A stretch of DNA of 64,000 nucleotides from VRUE01 sp963714155 (GTDB lineage: Bacteria; Actinomycetota; Thermoleophilia; Solirubrobacterales; 70-9), in assembly GCA_963714155.1 (NCBI GenBank), contig OY970236.1, positions 744,001 through 808,000 on the forward strand. Direction: 5' to 3'. Below the pieces are notes generated by a model. It searched no databases, was not told the origin of the DNA, and worked only from the letters and a program-made list of their open reading frames with translations. The position numbers and the translations under genes are program-made. Below are positions 25,025 to 32,401 of the stretch, one piece after another (within the stretch, counting starts at the first letter, position 1; each line of letters begins with the position of its first letter).

Positions 25025-26308
25025 TCAGCTCGCAGAGTGGGAGCCTGAATGGCTTGCTTGGGGTCGCCACGCGGGCTCGAGGAGTCCGCTCGGCTGGGTT
25101 GACGCCAATAGATCGTAGAGATGAAGTGCTGTCTCGATCTCCGCACTGCATGAATTGAGTGGGCGGCTGAGGAGATCTTCTGCGAGGTTGAGACGACTGT
25201 GGATAGTCCGCCGGGAAACCTTGAGTCGTTCCGCAGAAGCTGAAACATTTCCGTGCGTAGCGAAATACGCTCGCAACGTCTCGCGCAGTTTCCCCCCGCC
25301 GTCTCGTGTCTGCTCTAGAGGTGCGAGAAATATGTCGTACAAAGAATCGGCATGCAGATCATTGTCAAGTACGGCAGCTAGAAGGGGTTTGTCCGAGTAA
25401 CAAAAAGGTTCATCGTCCATGTATAAAGCTGCCGTTAGGCAGGATCTGGCTTGTTGATGGGTTGTGCGCCAGCCTAGGAAGCCATCGCAAGGCTCCCCGA
25501 TGGCAATCTTCAGATGGAGAGACCATTTTGCGGTGAGGGCTTCCTTCACTTGGTTAACGTCGATTTTTTGTCTTCCTCCAAGCCATGCCCAGACGCTAAG
25601 ATCATCTGGCGAAACCGTAAGGCAAGTGCGATCGAACGCAGCGGCAAGCCCGCGTATGACGGTTGCGGCACCAGTGCCAGTGGCAATAAGGCCCAGATGG
25701 TTGAGGTTGAGGTCATAGCCGAGCTTAGATGGGTCAATGGCTTCACCTCTGAGCAAACGAACGACACGGTCAACTCGACGTTGATTTGACGAGCGACCGA
25801 GTTGCTTTGCCTCCTGTTCGTATGTAGAGGTGATGGATGCAAGCAGTAAGTCAAAAACGGAGTCGTAGTTCCTGAGCAGGGCATAGATGGCTTCTGGTTT
25901 GGGGGCATGCGCAGGAGCAGCCATCTTTAGAATGAGGTCGCGAAATGCGCTATGTCCCGCGACGTATCTACGAACGACAAGCTCAACCCCTACACCACGC
26001 CGAGCCGCAGACTTGGCATCAGAAAGAAGCACGAAGGGAATCGATGGCGGATATTCGTCGTCACCACTAAGAATCTCTAGGCTGTACTCAAAGCCGACCG
26101 AGACAAGGTTACGGAGGATAGGAGAAGTCTTGCTAGGGTGGTTCTCGTCGCCAGCCCTGCCAATCTGGGAAACGCGGTAGGTCGTATGGGTGACTATTTT
26201 TTGCTGGTGCGCACGAAGGTCGTGTACCAGTTTGTTGGTCACCGCTTGAGGCACGGGTTCGTTGGGGTTGCGGAGCTGTCTACTGAATTGGTAGTCGGGC
26301 AGGGACAC
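25025..26308 (-). CDS. PucR/CdaR-family transcriptional regulator
   Basis: A 427-residue regulator. The N-terminal part (about 1-150) is helical and unassigned. The middle (about 190-300) resembles the GGDEF-like domain of PucR proteins (LNHLGLIATG, DDLSVWAWLG, LKIAIGEPCDGFLGWRTTHQQARSCLTAA). The C-terminal HTH (about 345-400) has LRETLRAYFATHGNVSASAERLKVSRRTIHSRLNLAEDLL, the classical PucR HTH_30 motif. It lies downstream, on the same strand, of the short peptide gene at 26509-26565, separated by a hairpin. The signal it senses is unknown. Codon use is less GC-biased than in the flanking polysaccharide genes. Confidence 0.85.
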   Translation of the reverse strand: MSLPDYQFSRQLRNPNEPVPQAVTNKLVHDLRAHQQKIVTHTTYRVSQIGRAGDENHPSKTSPILRNLVSVGFEYSLEILSGDDEYPPSIPFVLLSDAKSAARRGVGVELVVRRYVAGHSAFRDLILKMAAPAHAPKPEAIYALLRNYDSVFDLLLASITSTYEQEAKQLGRSSNQRRVDRVVRLLRGEAIDPSKLGYDLNLNHLGLIATGTGAATVIRGLAAAFDRTCLTVSPDDLSVWAWLGGRQKIDVNQVKEALTAKWSLHLKIAIGEPCDGFLGWRTTHQQARSCLTAALYMDDEPFCYSDKPLLAAVLDNDLHADSLYDIFLAPLEQTRDGGGKLRETLRAYFATHGNVSASAERLKVSRRTIHSRLNLAEDLLSRPLNSCSAEIETALHLYDLLASTQPSGLLEPAWRPQASHSGSHSAS

Positions 26309-26460
26309 GCGCTTCGTCTTTTGATCGACTGCGTGCTTCGCCGATCACTTGTTGATTCCTCCGTAACCTTTGAGTGTTGAGGGCTAGTCACTTCGATGCC
26401 AACCTACATTGAGCTCCGCTCGTAGCGGATCCCGAGTTCCGCCACTGCCGCGTCACGTTT

Positions 26461-26502
26461 CGGGGCCGGTCCTCCGCAGCCAGCAACCAAAGACCGGCCC
26501 CG
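26461..26502 (-). terminator. 11-bp hairpin 6 nt after the peptide stop
   Basis: Stem arms 26461-26471 and 26492-26502 pair perfectly (GGGGCCGGTC core) around a 20-nt loop. It begins 6 nt beyond the stop of the peptide gene on the minus strand. A hairpin of the same stem length follows the homologous peptide gene at 62312-62371, so it is part of the conserved cassette. Probably a terminator or a 3'-end stabiliser. Confidence 0.6.
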
Positions 26503-26508
26503 GTGTCC

Positions 26509-26565
26509 CTAGTTGTGCTTGGTCACGCACATTGGCACCAGCGAACCGACTGTGCTGATCTTCAT
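26509..26565 (-). CDS. 18-residue peptide gene paired with a divergent winged-helix regulator (copy 1)
   Basis: The frame reads MKISTVGSLVPMCVTKHN and stops at TAG. It is preceded by GGTGAG exactly 5 nt before the ATG, within a longer purine-rich GGGAGGGGGTGAG. A homologous gene at 62312-62371 encodes MTISTVNAIVPSVQVFKHN, with shared I-S-T-V, V-P and K-H-N residues. Codon differences at T5 (ACA/ACC) and V6 (GTC/GTG) are silent, which suggests selection on the peptide. Like the second copy it is divergent from a winged-helix regulator and followed at once by an 11-bp hairpin. No function is known. It could be a signal peptide, a regulatory leader or a dual-function RNA. Confidence 0.68.
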   Translation of the reverse strand: MKISTVGSLVPMCVTKHN

Positions 26566-26758
26566 CCTGACTCACCCCCTCCCTTTTGGGTCGAGCCAGC
26601 CGGATTGACCGGCGAAGGGAGTGACAATAAAGAGGACTTGAATAACCGGCCGTTTGCCGGATGAGTAAGCGCCGTCTAAGAGGTTTCTCCGGGTATGCTC
26701 AGCTCAGACTTAGCGCCGCGAAAGGTGCTGACTATCGAAGCGAGGGAGGAGCAGATCG
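26566..26758. promoter_or_regulatory. Shared divergent promoter region, peptide and winged-helix regulator (copy 1)
   Basis: The 193-bp region between the divergent starts must carry both promoters. Read toward the peptide it has an AT-rich element, TTATTCAAGTCCTCTTTATTG, ending 59 nt before the ATG. The equivalent region of copy 2 has a similar TTAAGT-(T-rich)-TAGTATTG element 49 nt before its ATG. An imperfect CCGGC-cgttt-GCCGG repeat lies nearby. The regulator side has GGGAGGAG 7 nt before its ATG. Confidence 0.45.
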
Positions 26759-27370
26759 ATGCCGAAGCCGGATCTGAGGTCGCGGGGTCTCGACGAGCGG
26801 ATCGCCTATGTCTGCAAGCACCCGTTGAGGGTCGACGCGCTTGCAATTCTCAACGAACGCACGGCCAGCATCGCTCAAATTGCGGACATCATGGGGGTCG
26901 AGGCAAACAAGATCGAACACCACGTTAAAGACCTTCATGACGCGGGCTGTATCGAGATCGTTCGCACCGTCCCTCGGCGCGGCGCCCATGAGCACTACTA
27001 CGCGGCGACGCTTAGGCCCAATATCAACGACGAAGAGTGGGCCAAGCTGTCATTAGATCAGCGACAGGAAATCTCTGGTCTGGTCTTCGGGGCAATCATG
27101 GCCGAAGGGATCGGCGCGTTGCGCATCGGAAGCTTCGACTCCCGCAAGAACAGACACTTGAGTTGGCGCATTCTTTACCTCGATGAGGAGGGGTGGATGG
27201 AACTCATCAAGGAGAAGAACGAATCGCTGGAAAGAACCGAAGCGATTCAAGCCAGTGCTTACCGTCGGATGACCGAATCCCACGAGGAGGGTTTCTCTGC
27301 CATCGCTGGCGCATTCAGCTTCGAGCGTGCGCGACCGAGACGGTCAGCGGGCTACGACCCGACCAATTAA
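26759..27370 (+). CDS. Winged-helix (ArsR-like) regulator of peptide cassette, copy 1
   Basis: The 203-residue protein has an N-terminal winged-helix domain (about residues 12-85: HPLRVDALAILNERTASIAQIADIMGVEANKIEHHVKDLHDAGCIEIV, then RRGAHEHYYAA as the wing). A helical C-terminal domain (about 90-190) contains IMAEGIGALRIG, SWRILYLDEEGW and AFSFERAR. The whole length aligns with the protein at 61518-62141, including the Cys in GCIE and the SFER motif. The C-terminal domain is not one I recognise and probably binds a ligand or partner. ATG 26759 follows a strong GGGAGGAG site. It is divergent from the short peptide gene, so cross-regulation is likely but inferred. Confidence 0.8.
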   Translation: MPKPDLRSRGLDERIAYVCKHPLRVDALAILNERTASIAQIADIMGVEANKIEHHVKDLHDAGCIEIVRTVPRRGAHEHYYAATLRPNINDEEWAKLSLDQRQEISGLVFGAIMAEGIGALRIGSFDSRKNRHLSWRILYLDEEGWMELIKEKNESLERTEAIQASAYRRMTESHEEGFSAIAGAFSFERARPRRSAGYDPTN

Positions 27371-27603
27371 CTCTCCTATTCACCCATCATTCGCCCCTTT
27401 TCCATTTGAAAAGCATGTAGGCATTAGCAAGGATCGCTCTGAGGGTTTATCTCTAAAGAGAATCAGCCGGCTCCCTTCTGGTGTCATCGGCTTGAGGATA
27501 GAGAGAGATCTAGCTGTTCGTGCTCTAGGCAGCAGATTGCTGCACAACACCTAACTGTCGCCCAGGCGCGCCGCCTGATGGCGCACTACTGAAGGAATCA
27601 CCA

Positions 27604-27801
27604 TTGGACTCGCCACTAGCTAATGCTTTTTTAAATCCTAAGCGTGCCGAGATTGCCTTCCATCTGACGCAGGCTGGGGAGTTCATTAGTACACACCAAT
27701 TGGCGAAAACAATGGGCGTCAATCTCAGCCTAGTCGAGTATCACTTACAGGTCCTGACTGAGGCGGACCTAAAAACCCGCCTTAAAGACGCCGCCCTGTG
27801 A
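27604..27801 (+). pseudogene. Truncated winged-helix (ArsR-like) regulator remnant
   Basis: The 65-residue frame holds an HTH only: NPKRAEIAFHLTQAGEFISTHQLAKTMGVNLSLVEYHLQVLTEADL, then it ends TRLKDAAL with no wing or C-terminal domain. Related regulators in this window run past 200 residues. It starts at TTG 27604 and ends 6 nt before the stop of the convergent GDP-fucose synthase gene, exactly at the edge of the AT-richer island. It may be a short functional HTH protein, but a deletion remnant at the island boundary is more likely. Confidence 0.5.
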
Positions 27802-27807
27802 TTCCGA

Positions 27808-28764
27808 CTATGCGGCGTCCCTCGCAAGGCGGAAATTGGAGACCGTGTTTGCGAGACCATCCTGCAGTGGCATTTCGGCCCGAAACCCAATCTCGTCTTG
27901 AGCCCGCTGGACATCTAGATAGCGAGTTGGCTGCCCGTCTGGCCGGGACGTGTCCCACACGGTTTCGCCCTGGAAGTCCGTCGCCTCGGCGACCATCGTG
28001 GCGAGATCGCGGATCTTCGTCTCGATCCCGGTGCCGACGTTGAAGGGCTCGGAGGAGTCGGCGTGCTCCGCGGCCAAGATCAGGGCGCGGGCAGCGTCAT
28101 CCACATAGAGGAACTCCCGCGAGGGCTCGCCGGTTCCCCAGAGGACTACCTGCGGCTGGCCCTCGTCGGCGGCGACCACGTACTTGTGGACCATCGCCGC
28201 GATCACGTGGGAGTCCTCGAGGTCGAAGTTGTCATCGGGGCCGTAGAGGTTGGCGATCACCGGCACGCAGGAGTCGAGGCCGTACTGGCGCCGATAGGAA
28301 TCGGAGAGGACGATCAGCATCTTCTTGGCTAGGCCGTAGGGAGCGTTGGACTCCTCGGGGAAGCCGCTCCAGAGGTCGTCCTCCTTGAACGGGACCGGTG
28401 TGAACTTGGGGTAGGCGCAGACCGAGCAGGCGGCGACGAGCTTGCTCACGCTGAGCTCCCGGCAGGCCTCGAAGACGTTGAGCCCCATCGCCATGTTGTC
28501 GCGGACCAGCGGGCCCGGATTGCGCCGGTTGTAGCCGATGCCGCCGACGTTGGCTGCCAGGTGCAGAACCACCTCGGCGCCGTCCAGGGCCTCCCGGCAG
28601 GCGCGCGGGTCAGTCAGGTTGTGCTCGGCCGAGCGCGGCACCCGCACCTCGGCACCGAGCTTGCTCAGCATCCGCACCGTGGGCTTGCCGAGGAATCCCG
28701 CGCCACCGGTCACCACTACCGGCTTGCCCTGCCAGAAGTCACCGCTCGGTTCCCGCGCGCTCAT
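27808..28764 (-). CDS. fcl: GDP-L-fucose synthase (GDP-4-keto-6-deoxymannose epimerase/reductase)
   Basis: The 318-residue SDR enzyme has the Rossmann motif VTGGAGFLG and the family signatures LHLAANVGGIGYNRRNPG, the CSVCAYPKF substrate loop, APYGLAKKMLIVLSDSYRRQYGLDS with an intact YxxxK, NLYGPDDNFDLEDSHVIAAMVHK and FLYVDDAARALI. This pattern is that of GDP-L-fucose synthases. It follows gmd directly, with ATG 28764 one nucleotide after the gmd stop, so both steps from GDP-mannose to GDP-fucose are encoded together. An ATG at 28794 is an alternative start. It is the last gene of a nine-gene minus-strand operon. Confidence 0.88.
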   Translation of the reverse strand: MSAREPSGDFWQGKPVVVTGGAGFLGKPTVRMLSKLGAEVRVPRSAEHNLTDPRACREALDGAEVVLHLAANVGGIGYNRRNPGPLVRDNMAMGLNVFEACRELSVSKLVAACSVCAYPKFTPVPFKEDDLWSGFPEESNAPYGLAKKMLIVLSDSYRRQYGLDSCVPVIANLYGPDDNFDLEDSHVIAAMVHKYVVAADEGQPQVVLWGTGEPSREFLYVDDAARALILAAEHADSSEPFNVGTGIETKIRDLATMVAEATDFQGETVWDTSRPDGQPTRYLDVQRAQDEIGFRAEMPLQDGLANTVSNFRLARDAA

Positions 28765-28765
28765 C

Positions 28766-29779
28766 TCAGCTGACCTTGCCGGAGAGCTGGTCATCGAGTT
28801 CGGCGATGTCGGCGTCGACCATCAGCTCGACCAGCTCGCGGAAGCGCACCTTCGGCTCCCAGCCGAGCTTTTCGCGCGCCTTGCTGGGGTCGCCCAGCAG
28901 CGAGTCGACCTCGGAGGGGCGGAAGTAGCGGGGGTCGATCTCGACGTGCTCGTCGGGGTCGAGGCCGGCGTGGGCGAAGGCGACCTCGAGCGCCTCGCGC
29001 ACCGAGTGCTTCTCGCCGGTGGCGACCACGTAGTCGTCGGGCTCGTCGGCCTGCAGCATCAGCCACATCGCCTCGACGAAATCGGGCGCGTAGCCCCAGT
29101 CGCGCTCGGCGTCGAGATTGCCCATGTAGAGCTTGTCCTGGAGGCCGGCCTTGATCCGGGCCACGGCGCGGGTGATCTTGCGGGTGACGAAGGTCTCGCC
29201 GCGGCGGGGGGACTCGTGGTTGAAGAGGATGCCGTTGACAGCAAACATCCCGTAGGCCTCTCGGTAGTTGATCGTCGCCCAGTAGGCCGCGACCTTGGCC
29301 ACGGCGTAGGGGCTGCGGGGGTGGAAGGGGGTGCTCTCGTCCTGCGGCGGCGGCGAGGCGCCGAACATCTCCGAGGAGGAGGCCTGGTAGAAGCGGGTCT
29401 GCACCTCGGACTCGCGAATCGCCTCGAGTATGCGCAGGGTGCCGCCGCCGGTGACGTCGAAGGTGTACTCGGGGATGTCGAAGGAGACGCGGACGTGGCT
29501 CTGCGCCCCCAGGTGGTAGATCTCGTCCGGCTGCAGCTTGTAGATCAGGCGGGTGAGGGCGACCGGGTCGCTGAGGTCGCCGTAATGGGAGAAGAGGCGG
29601 GCTCCCTGCTCGTGCGGGTCGCGGTAGAGGTGCTCGATACGGCCGGTGTTGAAGCTCGAGGAGCGGCGGATGATGCCGTGCACCTCGTAGCCCTTTTTGA
29701 GCAGCAGGTCGGCAAGGTAGGAGCCGTCCTGCCCCGTCAGTCCCGTGATTAGGGCTCGCTTGTTCGTCTCGCTAGGCAT
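28766..29779 (-). CDS. gmd: GDP-mannose 4,6-dehydratase
   Basis: The 337-residue enzyme starts MPSETNKRALITGLTGQDGSYLADLLLKKGYEVHG, the hallmark N-terminus of GDP-mannose dehydratases. It continues with IIRRSSSFNTGRI, HYGDLSD, EIYHLGAQSHVRVSF, SSEMFGASPPPQDESTPFHPRSPYAVAKVAAYW (catalytic Thr region, Tyr and Lys), LFNHESPRRGETFVTRKIT and MGNLDAERDWGYAPDFVEAMW. It makes GDP-4-keto-6-deoxymannose, the substrate of the next gene. It overlaps the upstream methyltransferase gene by 8 nt. Confidence 0.95.
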   Translation of the reverse strand: MPSETNKRALITGLTGQDGSYLADLLLKKGYEVHGIIRRSSSFNTGRIEHLYRDPHEQGARLFSHYGDLSDPVALTRLIYKLQPDEIYHLGAQSHVRVSFDIPEYTFDVTGGGTLRILEAIRESEVQTRFYQASSSEMFGASPPPQDESTPFHPRSPYAVAKVAAYWATINYREAYGMFAVNGILFNHESPRRGETFVTRKITRAVARIKAGLQDKLYMGNLDAERDWGYAPDFVEAMWLMLQADEPDDYVVATGEKHSVREALEVAFAHAGLDPDEHVEIDPRYFRPSEVDSLLGDPSKAREKLGWEPKVRFRELVELMVDADIAELDDQLSGKVS

Positions 29780-30521
29780 TGGCGGCGCCGATTCTTGCAG
29801 CCGGCTGGAAGAGACCGTTCACGCAGAGGAGCTCGCCGCTGTTGGGGTCGATGAACTCCGGCTCGAGATGGGTCGGCCTAAAGCCCCTCTCTCTCATCAA
29901 CTCGATCATTTCGCCGAGCAGCAGCTGGTCCTCGTAGATCGGGGTGAGTGAAAGCTCCAGCTCTACCGCCAGACTGTGTTGCAGCGTTTCGCTTGCACCC
30001 GCCAGCACTTCGTGCTCATACCCTTGTGTATCCGCCTTCAGGTATGCGGCACGAGGCTGAAGGCCACGCTGCTGGAGTGCCTCATCCACCGTGATCAGCT
30101 CGATTGCCTGCGTGTCCTCATAGTGGGATCCGGGGGCGGCCCGCTCGTGCACCTCGGTCATCCCGAGTAGGGAGCTGCTGTGGCCATCGTTGGCCGAGAT
30201 GTTGATCGTCGCCTTCTCGGTCTTCGCGCCGGCACCGCAGTTGAGGCAATTCCACGCGTGGTCACCTGCCGCGGCGGCGAGCAGCTGCTCGAAGTGCCGA
30301 TCCACCGGCTCGAAGGAGAGGATCTCCCCGCGGTAGCCGGCTGCTCGCAGGGAGCCGCCGTATTCGCCCTCGTGGGCGCCAACGTCGATCACTAGCGCGA
30401 CGTTGGCGCTCCGAAGCAGCGCTTCACGTGCGCCTGCCAGCGTGTACCTGTGCCTGCCGACATGAATGCCCGCTCTGTGGAACAGCGATTGCAGCCGCTC
30501 GGTCTTTGCTCGTCGGGCCAT
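29772..30521 (-). CDS. FkbM-family methyltransferase
   Basis: The 249-residue protein has LVIDVGAHEGEYGGSLRAAGYRGEILSFEPVDRHFEQL, the SAM-binding region of FkbM methyltransferases, followed by INISANDGHSSSLL, the ITVDEAL segment and AYLKADTQGYEHEVLAGASETL, all family signatures. These enzymes O-methylate sugars or polyketides. Its place between a GT2 gene and gmd in the operon suggests methylation of a glycan residue. ATG 30521 lies just 2 nt past the upstream GT2 stop. Confidence 0.85.
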   Translation of the reverse strand: MARRAKTERLQSLFHRAGIHVGRHRYTLAGAREALLRSANVALVIDVGAHEGEYGGSLRAAGYRGEILSFEPVDRHFEQLLAAAAGDHAWNCLNCGAGAKTEKATINISANDGHSSSLLGMTEVHERAAPGSHYEDTQAIELITVDEALQQRGLQPRAAYLKADTQGYEHEVLAGASETLQHSLAVELELSLTPIYEDQLLLGEMIELMRERGFRPTHLEPEFIDPNSGELLCVNGLFQPAARIGAANA

Positions 30522-30523
30522 CG

Positions 30524-31447
30524 TCAGATCCTTCTCAGCTTTTGCTTGATGGCTCGCATGCCACGAGGAAACAGGCGAGTCAGCCAAAAGGAGATCCGGT
30601 GCCGCTCGAAGACCGACGGCATGAAGCGCAGCCCCTTTGCGGCCGCCGCGGAGGCGTCCTTGTATCTCCTCTCGGCGAGAGCGCTCTCGATCTCTTCGGA
30701 GATCTCGTAGCGGCCGGCCAATGCCAATGCCGCACCCGCCTGCTGGAACATCCCGTGCTTTAGGTAGATCTGGTGCCGCTCGAGGACGATGTCGCGCAGC
30801 GGGGTGTCGCCGCTCTTGCTGCCGTCGAAGATCTCCAGCAACGCCAGCGAGCGATCAACGTAGCGGGAGTCGATGCCTGCCTGAAGCAGCCTGATCGAGT
30901 AGTCGAGGTCCATCTCCATCCGGCACGCCTCATCGAGCTCGCCGACGCGCTCCAGCGCCCAGCGGGCGAACATCGTCCCGGGCGCGATCAGGCCGACGTT
31001 GTTGAAATCGAGCTCGGCGAGGCGGGCCTTGGCCGGCGGGCGCAGCACGTCGCGGTGGCCGCGCCGGTCGCGGTCGAGGTTGCCGTATACCCAGCCGATC
31101 CCGGGGTTCTGCAGGAAGAGCGAGACCGCCTCGGCGACCGAGTCCGGATAGAGCACGTCGTCCGCGTTGAGCCAGACGATCAGGTCACCCTTCGACCGCT
31201 TGAAGAAGGCCTTGTTCATCGCGTCGCACTGACCGCGGTCGGGCTCGGAGATCCAGTGGATCCGCTCGTGCTCGGCGAGGACGTCGAGGGTGCCGTTGGT
31301 CGAGCCGCCGTCGACGACGACGTGCTCGATCGGCGCGTAAGACTGAGCCTCGACGCTCTCGATGCAGCGCACGAGCTTGTCGAGGGGTGGGTCGAAGGCC
31401 GCGGTGGCGATCGAGACCAGGGGGCGATCTGGGAGCTGCTGACTCAC
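30524..31447 (-). CDS. GT2 family glycosyltransferase
   Basis: A 307-residue GT-A enzyme. It shows VSIATAAFDPPLDKLVRCIESVEAQSYAPIEHVVVDGGSTNGT, WISEPDRGQCDAMNKAFFKRSKGDLIVWLNADDVLYP (the DXD-like NADD), GNLDRDRRG and APGTMFARWALERVG. This matches the WcaA-like branch of GT2. The C-terminal part (about 215-307) is helical and basic and probably membrane-associated. It is 15 nt downstream of the next GT2 gene in the operon. Donor and acceptor are not predictable. Confidence 0.88.
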   Translation of the reverse strand: MSQQLPDRPLVSIATAAFDPPLDKLVRCIESVEAQSYAPIEHVVVDGGSTNGTLDVLAEHERIHWISEPDRGQCDAMNKAFFKRSKGDLIVWLNADDVLYPDSVAEAVSLFLQNPGIGWVYGNLDRDRRGHRDVLRPPAKARLAELDFNNVGLIAPGTMFARWALERVGELDEACRMEMDLDYSIRLLQAGIDSRYVDRSLALLEIFDGSKSGDTPLRDIVLERHQIYLKHGMFQQAGAALALAGRYEISEEIESALAERRYKDASAAAAKGLRFMPSVFERHRISFWLTRLFPRGMRAIKQKLRRI

Positions 31448-31462
31448 GCGTGTCGAATCCTT

Positions 31463-32401
31463 TCAGGCGCTGTGGCCGCTGTTGCGCAGGGCCAGCGCCC
31501 GGGCCAGGCTCAGTCGCTGCGCTGCGTTGGGAGGAAGCGCTCGGGGGGGCAGGTCCTTGCCGGCGCGCCAGCCCTCGATCCGGCCGCGGGCACCGGCGAG
31601 CGTGCGGGAGCGCAATAGCTGGCCGGCGCAGATCGCTGCCTCCCTGGCCAGCGCCTGCGCCGCCAGCGAGGGCCGTGCGGTGATGCCGTAGCGCCGCATC
31701 AGGTAGCCCCTGCTCCAGCCGGTCATCGCGTGCTTGCGGGCGCTGCCGGCGCCGAGTGTCAGCGAGTAGCCGTGCACGGCGCGCGCCGCGGGTGCCAGCG
31801 CGCAGCGCGCCCCCTCGCCGCGCATCCGCAGGGCGAGGTCGACGTCCTCGTAGTAGAGGAAGATGCGCTCGTCGAAGCCGTCGACGGCATTGAAGGCGTC
31901 GCGGTCGTAGAGCGCCGCTCCCCCGGTCGGGCCAAGCGGCGGGCCGGCCTCCCCGAGCCGGTCGGCCGACTTGCCGCAGAGGTAGTCGAACGCCATCAGG
32001 GTCTGGTCGATCACGACGCCCGCCGAGTCGATTCGGCTGGGATCGCGTTCGCTGAGCAGGACCGCGGCGACCAGCTCGGCCTCCTCGGTTCCGGCGAGCA
32101 GTTGCTCGATCAGCTGCGGTTCGGCAGCCGCGTCGTCGTTGAGCAGGACGATCGGCCCCTCTCCGACCTCGCGGATGGCGCGGTTGAGGGCGGGCCCGAA
32201 GCCGAGATTGCGACCGAAGCCGACCCGCGTCACCTGCGGGAAGCGCTCGGCAAGCATCGCCGCGCTGCCCTCGCCATCGCCGTTGTCGGCGACCACGACC
32301 TGGGTCGGCACCGTTTGCTGCTGCAGCGACTCGAGGCAGCGCTGCAGCTTCTCGCCGCCGCTCAGCGTCGGGATGTAGACGGTGGGCTCGGGGCCGTTCA
32401 T
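31463..32401 (-). CDS. GT2 family (rhamnosyltransferase-like) glycosyltransferase
   Basis: The 312-residue enzyme has VYIPTLSGGEKLQRCLESLQQQTVPTQVVVADNGDGEGS, GFGRNLGFGPALNRAIRE, PIVLLNDDAAAEP, GPTGGAALYDRDAFNAVDGFDERIFLYYEDVDLALRMR and a conserved HGYSLTLG. The NLGFG and FFLYYEDVDL patterns are typical of rhamnosyltransferase-type GT2 enzymes, consistent with the dTDP-rhamnose genes nearby. The start is ATG 32401, overlapping the flippase stop (ATGA). A long open frame further upstream is a shadow of the flippase gene. Confidence 0.87.
   Translation of the reverse strand: MNGPEPTVYIPTLSGGEKLQRCLESLQQQTVPTQVVVADNGDGEGSAAMLAERFPQVTRVGFGRNLGFGPALNRAIREVGEGPIVLLNDDAAAEPQLIEQLLAGTEEAELVAAVLLSERDPSRIDSAGVVIDQTLMAFDYLCGKSADRLGEAGPPLGPTGGAALYDRDAFNAVDGFDERIFLYYEDVDLALRMRGEGARCALAPAARAVHGYSLTLGAGSARKHAMTGWSRGYLMRRYGITARPSLAAQALAREAAICAGQLLRSRTLAGARGRIEGWRAGKDLPPRALPPNAAQRLSLARALALRNSGHSA

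Noticed and set aside
22073..27803. Prophage or integrative element
   Set aside because: No integrase, phage structural gene, att-like direct repeat or tRNA at the borders.
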